NCBI GenBank assembly: GCA_029255685.2
Contig: CM055319.2
Span: forward strand, 34,187,068 to 34,251,067
DNA length: 64,000 nt
DNA from: Silene conica
Taxonomy: Eukaryota; Streptophyta; Magnoliopsida; Caryophyllales; Caryophyllaceae
Reading direction: 5' to 3'
Positions 11,287-20,977 of the stretch are shown here, in pieces. A program made the position numbers and the translations under genes. The notes beneath the pieces were generated by a model. The model was not told the origin of the DNA and ran no database searches. It was given only the letters and a program-made list of their open reading frames with translations. Position 1 is the first letter of the stretch. The number at the start of each line of letters is the position of its first letter.

Positions 11287-11631
11287 TGTAATACTCCATG
11301 GAACCGAATATGATATTCGGGTGGGGTAACCCCTTCAAGAGGTCCATTGATAGGCTTATATGACTAGTGCTTAAAGGGATTGAAAGTACTACTCATATCA
11401 ACAAAGTGCACTTTCTTTTCTGGTTATCCATGCGAAAGAACTCCAAAGTTAAGCGTGCTTGGCTGGGAGTAGTCTTAGGATGGGTGCCCTCCTGGGAAGG
11501 TTCCCGGGATGCGCATGAGTGAGGACAAAATGCGTTGGAAAGGACTCGTGTTGGTCTGTGAGGCTAGTACATAGCCTGACGAGCTACCGTGGCCAACATT
11601 TCCGGTCCTAGGTGTGGGTTGGGGTGTTACA
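11287..11631 (+). repeat. Cassandra 3' LTR
   Basis: Same length as the 5' LTR, with the 5S control boxes at 11447-11462, 11476-11487 and 11489-11500. The target duplication TTATT follows at 11632. Confidence 0.93.
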
Positions 11632-14350
11632 TTATTCATCTCACAACTCAACCCGTCTCACAAACAAAAGGATTATCTTATCAATAGGAAATATTAACTA
11701 CCAAAATAAAGGAACAATTACTAATTTCAGCGCAAAGAAGTACTCGTACGAAACCCATAGCAATTATTATGCAAATATATACAACCTCAAGCAAAACAAG
11801 AGTACAAGGATCAGCCGGGGTAGCTAACACTTACATATCTTTGAGGTTTATCACAAATTTAATATATTTTCAACAATGTAAACAATCAAGAAGCTCATAG
11901 TTCATACTTGACAATTTAAAATGTTTCATGCTCATAATCATATTATAGAAGCGGAATCATATTTAGGAAAATACATAGTGCAAAATTAATTAACGTAATT
12001 AAACATGGAACATTGACATATTTCACAAGATATACACAGATCATAGACTTTCGAGACCGTTTAACATTCCAAGATATCAATAAGTTAACAAAATCAAGTA
12101 GGTACGTTTTCCGTCCACTCTCATTACATCATTTATCATGAAACTATTACTATATCCGACTTGCACGATAAGGGTTTTATACACTGCGCAGCAATTAAAC
12201 ATTCAAACAGGATTTCATCGACACATAGCTACAGAATTATCATATTGCAACAATCACCATAATTATCAAACATCAAGCTTTATCATGGTTTATCACTTTG
12301 AAAAAAAATATTTTGAAATATTTGAAGCATTGAAAAGGTAGTTGGTGACAATTTATAAACACGAAACAAGGACAATTTTACAAGTTATAGATCGAAACAA
12401 GACTACACGAAGACATTCTGACCCTTCTTTACTAAAACATTGTTCATGTAGTTCATGAATTATATAGAAAAAAAAATTAACGATAATAGTAAACGAATTC
12501 ACCAGACTAGTACTTCCATAAATCATATGTCAAACAATTAATAATTCAACACATCGTGATCAAATTCTAAATATAACAATATGCAATTCACTGTATGGTA
12601 TAACAATACACTTGAAAAAGTTATAAAGCTTATATTCACGGGGAACTAGACAGAGATAACCTTCAGTAGACGAAAGAACATCAACAAGTTCACATTGTCC
12701 CAATAATCACAATTATGTATAACCATTAGATTGCTATATCATGCTATTAAACTTACCAGTTACACTTCACTCTTCTTAGATAAACATGCTTTTGACATCA
12801 CATACGAGCAGCACATAATTATTTGAGGTAGTAGAATTAGACATCTAATTGAAATGATTCCATATTAAACTTGACGAAATAAACAAAGTTACGCTATCAT
12901 ATAGTGGGGTTCACACTCATACCCTATGCCTACTATTCATGTTACTAAAGCCATATCAGGATATCACGTGGTCACATCACATAATTCACATTTGATTAAA
13001 CTTTTATACGAAGCTTACATATCTCACAATTTCACCAATTAAACGTTATGCAACAACTTACAAAAATCATAATTAAATAACAGCTTAGCCAACGTGCGAG
13101 CGATTATAGTCTTTTAGAAATATAAAGAATTAGCTAAACAGAGGAAAAGAATCGAATGCATATCTCAAGGAAATTATTTAATAAATTTTTTTTTTTTTAC
13201 AACTCAAACGGTCTGAACAATAACTTTACAACATTTCAACAAAATTTAGGCAACTTGCAAAAATCTCAATTAAATAACGACTCGATAAGATTTTACATGG
13301 CTTATCATTTTGAAAACGTGAACGAATATTCCAAACAGTGGAGTTGGAATTATACATAAAAGTAAACACGTTTTAAATGACTTCCTTTACAAAAACATGG
13401 GTCAAAACGGAACTGTGCAGTAACAATCTGACCACTGTCAACTAAAAGATTTATTTCTCTCAAAATATAACCCCTATTAACATGAAACCAAAAGCATTGT
13501 AAAACCAACTTAGAAGGTTATCATACATAAAATTGTCATACTCATATTTGGAACACATGTAAAATGACAGCCCGTACAAACCAGATAACATTCTGAAAAT
13601 TTATTAAAATTTAGGTTCCTTTGAAATTTCACATTACTACATCGAAACTCAACCTTTCTTATTCCAAAACACGTTGACAATCATTTGAAGCATAGACATC
13701 ACTCTATACCATATTAACATTCGTTCCTCATTTCAATTGTAGTTGTCATCTAAAACACAGTATAGATTTCGAAACTGAAAATAGGATCAACTAAATAACT
13801 TGATAGTTATACATGTGTATTTAAATAAGTTAGTTTCTACCATCGCACAAACACAACTTATTCAAGTACGGAAATATAAACTAGGGACTACTACGTATCC
13901 CTTATTGATGACTAACTTCATAACGAATTTAAATGCGTATAATAGGCATAAAATTTTGAGTACGATATATGCAACACATAACTATATACATTCATGGCTT
14001 AGGGTAACACATTCCGCATATCACTAGACATGGATCACCATAACATATGATAAGATCAACAGAATTACTCGTCTTTACAAGGAGTTAAACACCAATATCA
14101 TATAATAACGATAGCCATTTAAATACCAGATAATCGTATGAACATTTCAAAATACCAAAATCATATGATCACATCACTTTCAAATATCGCTCAACAATTA
14201 CACATCCATATACTTGAAATTTATATTCAACCATCCAGCTCGATTCACATACTGATATCAATCATAATCTCCAATAACATTATTAGTCACAGTTCACATA
14301 TTACTTACCTCATTCTTCTCCTGTAAGAGTGTTAGTACAAAATAACTAGG

Positions 14351-14414
<64 letters not shown>

Positions 14415-14616
14415 ACCCCACTCTTCAATTACTCTCATTGGGTTCCCGAGACAGAACCGAAAGGGTCCATGGTTTGGTGTGAGGGGGCCCCTAACTCATC
14501 CCATTCCTTTTTGGGGCTCCTATCAGTTTCATCTCGGGGTTCATTTTATTTGACTCTTCCTACGTTCATTATTATTCATTTGGTTTAGGCCTGAGGATCG
14601 TTCGCTCTGAACACAT
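11632..14616 (-). other. LARD-like interior, right part
   Basis: About 3 kb of AT-rich DNA with no reading frame that I can support and no recognisable retroelement protein. It continues the interior that the Cassandra element interrupted. A TA dinucleotide tract lies at 14354-14410. The last 200 bp before the right LTR are less AT-rich and end with the primer-site-like sequence. Confidence 0.55.
14354..14410. repeat. (TA)n microsatellite
   Basis: About 28 uninterrupted TA units. Confidence 0.95.
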
Positions 14617-16746
14617 TATAACACCCCGATTTATTAAGGAGCCTTTAGCAAGATATCCTCAGTAAATAGAGTTTTTACCATCTCGGAATATCCGAGGTAG
14701 TGAATAACAAAGCAAATCAAACCAAAGTACTTTATATAAGAACTGATTAAATTTGAACTTTGATGTTACAAATACTACAAAACGGAAGCTAAAGTACAAC
14801 TGATAACTTCGAAGTATGTGATCTAAATCTAAGTCGGTCCATCCAAATGCTCACGCCATCCCATGCTCCCTCAGCACCATCTTTCCTGTCAAAACTGCTC
14901 CCCATCACGGATCATCACAGGTGTCACACGAATACACAGGGTCAACCACGAGGTTGAGTAGGTTTAGATAAAACATAAACAACAATAGAACTGCCTCTTC
15001 CTCCATCTCCATATCATTCCATCAACCACTTCACCTCCATCACACCACACATTCCATCACACCACACCTTCCATCACACCACACCTTCCATCACACTAAA
15101 CCTTCCATGGCCATATCACAAGTCCTGTATCACAAGTCCCATATCACAAGTCCCGTATCACAAGTCCCGTATCACAAGTCCCGTTCTCCACACCAATTAA
15201 AAATAATCAAATGTTTCACAACACATTCAATATCAATTATAACAATCTCGTAATAAGCAACACATACACACTTCGTGTCATAACACAAAACACAGATATA
15301 TCCCCTACCTCGAAACTGCAGAAAGGCAACGACAATCGAACACCTGCTACTAGAAGTGTTCCACGTGGAAACCGTTACCTAAACATATAATATGTTTAAT
15401 TAATAAGGCTCCCCAGATCCTGTAACATAAGTACGTATACTATTTATAATAACTTCCTAAAAGGGCAAGTTTCCTAAAATAGACATTTCCCAAAATAGTA
15501 ACTACCAAAATTAGTAACTTTCTAAAATGGCTCAAGATATAAATTAAAATATTAGATTAATAAATACACTAACCATAAACCAATAATAAATAATAATAAT
15601 AATAAAACAACAATAATATTAATAGTAATAGTAATAATAATAATAATAATAATAATGATAATAATAATAATGACAAAAGACGTATGAAAGCATGCACATG
15701 TTACCCTACCACGATTCCCCAACGCGCGTAACCGACCCCATCAATATGCGTAAAAACAGTCCTCATTTAACCCGTGTAACGCCGCGACAACTGCCATCTC
15801 CAGTACCCACTACACCGGTTCCAACGCCGACCACCAGCCACTCCATCGACTGCCCTCGGCGAAGTGAACCAAGGCCCTAACCAGGCCTGGTTCTCACCCA
15901 ACCACCCCAAAACCCGACTGCACTAAACCCGTTATCGACAAAACGACAAACTCCGACACCCCCTGAAACCACCGTCCAAAACTGCCCCTTGACGTCAGAC
16001 CCTTAAGCACTGGTGGTACCACCGTGTCGACCTCCCCCGAGTCAACGGTGGTACCACCCCCTAACACTAATACCGCGACATCACAGGGAACAAACGACCC
16101 TTGACAACTACCCTAGCACCTGAACACCACCATAACCACCACCCTATTCCTACCCTAACCACCCCAGTAAAACGTGCTAGCCTAGACCGAGACTAAGGAT
16201 GAACTTCCCCCTTCGAAACCGACTGTACTTTACGCAAAACACAAAACAGCGAGTTGACATACCTGGTTTACGATCAAAACGAACCGCCCTAGCCCGGTCT
16301 AAACCCGTCGTACAAGACTCCTCTCCCTACTCTGAGGTGGCGGCTGCGAGATGTGGGTGCTGGTTGTGTAGACTAAGGTAGAATTAGGTTAAAACTAGGT
16401 TAGGACAAAGGGTGATATAAGGTGGGTTTGCAAAAGTTTGGACGAGAGGTTATGAGGTTATGAAGAAAGTATGGGCTGACTTGTTTTGCGTAAAATCGAG
16501 GCCCAAAGTTGAGCCCTAGGTCCTTAGTCCGAATCCCATAGACAACACTACTTGATAGGTTTATTATTTTATAAGCCAAATATCGAATACTAATTTACAC
16601 GTCGAAATAAAATAATAAATATTATAACGATTATGATAATAAATATTATAATAAACATACGGGTATTAGAACACGTATATACGTTCAAATATTATCAACA
16701 CGTTAATATAATATAAATTAATTATCGATAAATATGAGGTATTACA
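14617..16746 (-). repeat. Right LTR of the LARD-like element
   Basis: 2130 bp from TATAACACCCCG to GGTATTACA on the plus strand. It contains short tandem repeats: CCATCACACCACACCTT units (about 15040-15110) and TATCACAAGTCCCG units (about 15120-15185). The open frame at 16199-16381 has a twin at 9285-9467 because both are LTR sequence. Confidence 0.8.
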
Positions 16747-19113
16747 AAAATAATCAATTTCAACAACACTTTCAACAACCTTTCCCAAACCAACAATTTC
16801 AAAATCAACAATCTTTCCAAAATCCACCATCATTTCAAAATCCTCAAACTCAACAAGGTCAATCCTCAATTTCCCAACAAATGAGTGAGATAGGGGCTCT
16901 ATTAACCCAAGTAGCTGAGACACAATTGAACATAGCCTCCCACATTCGAAAGACCGATCAAGTTAGAGATGCTTCAATCAAGATGCTTGAGACACAAATT
17001 GCTCAACTTGCTACCTTCAACGCTCAAAGACAACAAGGGCAATTGCCACCTCAAGGAGCACAACCTCATGAACAAGTTAATGTTATCACTCTAAGGAGTG
17101 GTACTACCTATGAGGGACCTCAAATGCCCAATGAAGAAACTAATCAAGTGGGTGAGAACAATGATGGTGGAAACAAGGCCACTAGCTCTAAGAAGGGTGA
17201 GGAGGAGTCCAAAAACGTCAATGAGCCTGTTGTGGTGGAGGATGAGACCCCAAAGGTAGATGATAAAGCTATGAAGCCGCGGAAAAATCAGGTGCCATTT
17301 CCACATCGTTTGGCACAAGCTCAAAGAAAGACCCGACTCGGTAAGTTCATGGAAATGATGAAGAACCTCAAGGTAACTATCCCTTATCTAGAACTTATCA
17401 CTCAAATACCTTCATACACTAAATTCATGAAGGAGATTTTAACTAAGAAGTGGACTATTGACAATATTGAGACGGTGGCCTACACTTCCGAGTGTGAAGC
17501 TTATTTAAAATTTTGTCCCCTCCTAAGTTGAAAAATCCCGGGAGTTTTTCCATACCATGCACCATAGGGAATTTTCCAATTGATAAAACTCTATGTGACC
17601 TTGGTGCAAGTATAAGTGTCATGCCTTACTCGATATGAGAAAAACTGAATTTAGGAGCTCTTAAGTACGTGTACTAGTGTCACCCTACAAATGGCGGACC
17701 GTTCTATCAAACTCACCTTGGGTGTTTTGGAGGATATTCCCGTCAAGGTAGGAAAGTTTTTTATTCCGGTTGACTTTATCGTATTTGACATTTCTGAGGA
17801 AGCACAAATTCCCATTATTTTAGGTAGACCTTTTTTACATACCGCGGGTGCATTGATAGATGTTAAGAACGGTAAGCTCACTTTGGTCATAGGGGATGAG
17901 AAGGTGACATATAGTTTGAGCCATGGTATTAAGAGTCCAATGTTAGAGGAATCATGCTATGCTATGAATAATGCTAACCCCTTATCTCAATCTTTGAGCA
18001 AGGATGTGAAAATTTCTTTGAGCTCTTGTGCAGGAAATGGTGAAACGGTAAGCAATGGAAAGAAGGTTTTGGCGGAGGAGAAAGCTCATGCATGGCCCCA
18101 ACCATTCAAGGAGAAGGTGGCGAATTAGAGTATGAAGAAGCTTATCAAGGATGATCTCGAAGTTGGTGATAAGGTGCTTATGTTCAACCCTCGCAATAAG
18201 GTTTCTCCGGGTCCTTATATCATCATCAGTGATGACAAGATTGGGTCCTTTAAAGTATTGGCCTCGGATGGAGAGAAGATCAAAGTTAGTGGTCATTACT
18301 TGAGGTCTGATTGTGAAGAAGCAATGGTCGGAGTGGTAAAGGAAGTTTTCTTGAAACTTCCGGATTTTAAAAAATGAATTTTTGAGACATTTTGTCTAGA
18401 AGACTTTAAATTGCGCTTCTCGGGAGGCAACCCGTGTTTTTTGTTGTAATTTTGAACAATTTATCATTTTTGTAGTGTATTAATAATGTTAGATAGGTAT
18501 TATTTAGAAGACTAATATGCAGGTTAAAGAACAATAAGCAAATCATCAAGGAAGAAAAGCAAGAAAATCGCGAGGAGCTCGTTTGCGTCCACCCCGATCG
18601 GGGCAGCTGCAAAAGTGTTCGGCGGTTGCTGAATTAAAAATATAAATTCTTTTATTCTATTTTCCTCTTCCTCTTTGACGGGTATATTTCTCCTTCCATT
18701 TATTCTACCTCATCACTCCTACTCCAAGTCTTCATTGTCTGCAATCACCGAGTAAGTATTCATACTTCTACTAGCTACTTTATTTATTCTCTCTAGAAAT
18801 CAATCATTCACTCAACGTAATTCCAATGTTTCCCAATTGGAATTTATATCATGAAGTGAATAATTGTTTTTCTAGCTGAAATATTTGATTGTAGAGTTAG
18901 TATGCATAATTCGCTTGATGAACATGATTGTTTGATACTAGCTTGGGAAAGGGTTAATAATCTAGCACATTTTTTTTCCAATTTTTGCATTTCTTTTTTT
19001 TAGTCCCCTTTTCCCATTAAACTTGTTGTTTTTGTCTCTATGATTCACATTAGGAACAATGTGAAGTTTAGCTTGGGCGAGGGATTGCATTTGCATTCAA
19101 TCTTTTTGTTTTG
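16747..19113 (+). mobile_element. Athila-like element: gag C-terminus, protease, integrase tail
   Basis: Plus-strand fossil parts in order. A glutamine-rich gag C-terminal region (16747-17530) carries the Athila word VITLRSGT. A retropepsin region (about 17540-18128) has LCDLGASISVMP-like and IPIILGRPFLHTAGA words. A short frame (18132-18377) has GDKVLMFNPR and FKVLASDGEKIKVSGH, the C-terminal end of an Athila integrase. Then comes the lineage-typical GCGCTTCTCGGGAGGCAACC (18414-18433). Reverse transcriptase and the integrase core are not present. The element is broken in many places and is split by the LARD-like element and by the LINE. Confidence 0.8.
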
Positions 19114-19194
19114 TTTTTTTTTTTTTTGGTAAAGTGTAAAAAATATACTAGAAACCATCAAACAAGAAGGTGTGAACCTTCTTTTCATGCTTTG

Positions 19195-20633
19195 TTACAT
19201 CCTCAATCTATCTAGCCAGGTTTTATCCTTATGAGGAGTTCCACCTTGACATCTTTGCTCTATTCTCATACAAGTTTCTTCTCGAATACATTTGAAAACA
19301 ATACTAGGCCTTAGCAATCTACTATCTACTCTTGCTTTGTTTCTTTGAGTCCATATATGATAAATCATGGCATTCATAATACCATTCAGTACTCCTCTCT
19401 TCAGTTTAGTGCCTCTTCTTTGCAAACACCAGTCAATAGTGTTAACTGCTGGAATTTGCAGCCCTGTCCAGTTCTTAACCAGTTGCAGAATCATGGTACT
19501 GTAGGAGCATGTAAAGAACAAGTGTGAGGTATTTTCTGTTCCATTCCCACATATGCAGCAGTGATCATCCTGAGCCACCCCATATTGCAGCAGCCTATCT
19601 TTCGTTTTCAGAGCTCTATGATGATACATCCAGGAAATTATGATGTATTTCCTGGTAGTCCAGTCATTCCAAATCAGTGCTGGCCACTGGCAAGCAATGC
19701 TAGGTGATCTCATTTTCTCATACACAACCTTGATGGAGTACTGGTTATCAGCAGCCAACATATCTGCATCAATGTCTGTGATAGTTTCTCTGATCTTACA
19801 AATTTTCTTCCATGTCCAGGCTACATCAAGGGGAGCAGTATAGTGTAGCCAGTCCTGTCCTTTGAGGTAAGTATGATTAACCCACTGAACCCATAGTTTA
19901 TCAGGCTTAGCATGGATCCACCAAGCCAATTTACCCACAACTGCCTTATTCCAGAGCAAGTCATCTTTGATCCCTAGCCCTCCTTCCTTTTTTGGCTTAC
20001 AAACTTTTTCCCATGAGACTGGTGGCACTCTTTTATAGTCAACCCCTCCATCCCACAGGAAGTTCCTGCAAATAGCTTCCATCTGTTGAATCACTGAAGT
20101 TGTGAGAATAAAAATTTGAGCCCAATAGTTGTGAAGAGTTTTTAAAACAGCTTTAATGAGTATCAATCTCCCTGCATAAGACAATTTTCTAGCCCCAATG
20201 GCTCTCACCCTTGCTTGGAGCTTGTCTATAATAGGCTTGCAGTCTTTTTCATTCAGTTTTGTAGGTTTTATGGGCACCCCAAGGTATCTAAATGGCATAC
20301 TGCCTTCCACACAGCCTGCCACCTCTATAACATCCTGCTTTACATCCTCTTGTACTCCATTAAAGTAAACATTTGTCTTCCCTGGGCTCATTTTCAGGCC
20401 TGAGGCTGCTGAAAAGGTAGCAAAGGTCCTTAGCAGTATCATAATGGAATTGATATCTCCTTTACTGAACAAGAGTAGATCATCTGCAAACATTAGATGT
20501 GATAGCTTCATAGGCCCACATAGAGGGTGAAATTTGAAATTCAGTGTAGTTGTGGTATGGTGCAAGAGCCTGGACAAGTATTCCATACAAATAGTGAATA
20601 GGAGAGGTGACAAGGGGTCCCCTTGTCTAAGTC
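19195..20633 (-). pseudogene. LINE ORF2, C-terminal part (reverse transcriptase end, zf-RVT)
   Basis: Contains GLRQGDPLSPLLF, then the catalytic FADD in LMFADDLLLFSKGD, the RT thumb region with GVPIKPTKLNEKD and RYLG, and a C-terminal zf-RVT domain whose Cys/His cluster is HCCICGNGTENTSHLFFTC. This frame is open for 472 codons. The upstream half lies at 32090-34004. No RNase H domain was seen after zf-RVT. The protein would nick target DNA and copy the LINE RNA in place. Confidence 0.92.
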
Positions 20634-20693
20634 AAGTATCCAAGATGGTTACATGATTTCCAAGGAAGAAACGAAAGTTTGCAGCGGACAGTA

Positions 20694-20798
20694 GGTCGAC
20701 CGACCGGTGTTTCTGGTCGATCGACCTCCTGTGAACAGCGAAAAAATCTTCGATACAGCGCGTCTGGTCGACCGACTGATGATTCTGGTCGGTCGACC
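20694..20798. repeat. Two palindromic motif pairs in the 3' region
   Basis: Pairs start at 20694/20715 and 20766/20787; members are GGTCGACCGACC, GGTCGATCGACC or GGTCGGTCGACC. Spacing is 21 bp in both. The same pairs occur in the second unit at about 27251-27355. Confidence 0.9.
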
Positions 20799-20977
20799 AG
20801 CTGATTCCTGGAGGTCTTTGTTTCTTCGGAAATCCTGAAAAAAGCAAGAAAATATGCGCGCCCAACAATGCGCGAAATGCCAAAACGATTCTAAAAGTCT
20901 TAACTACTAGCAAACTGAACTAAAAAGTTTCACACAACATAAAATAAATAGTCTTAAAACTGTAATTTTAAAAACAA

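Larger units (their letters stand above)
10787..11631 (+). mobile_element. Complete Cassandra TRIM (5S-bearing LTRs)
   Basis: A whole terminal-repeat retrotransposon in miniature. Two 345-bp LTRs (10787-11131 and 11287-11631) both run from TGTAATACTCC to GGTGTTACA and flank a 155-bp interior. A primer site TGGTATCAGAGC (11134-11145), matching the 3' end of initiator tRNA-Met, follows the left LTR, and a G-rich tract ends just before the right LTR. Target duplications TTATT (10782-10786 and 11632-11636) are perfect. Both LTRs contain a 5S-rRNA-derived segment. It has no coding capacity and depends on other elements. I count 7 differences between the LTRs (about 2%), so insertion was probably within about the last million years at a commonly used plant rate; that age is an inference. 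Confidence 0.95.
8237..16746 (-). mobile_element. LARD-like long-LTR retroelement with a mostly non-coding interior
   Basis: Two related long LTRs (8237-9835, incomplete; 14617-16746, 2130 bp) flank 9836-14616. Next to the left LTR, in minus sense, is a polypurine tract (AAGGAGGGAAGAC) preceded by codons for NFGTKFILRRED, the tail typical of chromovirus-type Ty3/gypsy polyproteins. Next to the right LTR is a primer-site-like TGTGTTCAGAGCG (minus sense, 14601-14613). Apart from the Cassandra insertion, the interior holds no reading frame above about 75 codons. The whole looks like a non-autonomous large retrotransposon derivative, broken at its left end. Relatives: 56270-59404, 60506-63107 and probably 39017. 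Confidence 0.65.
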
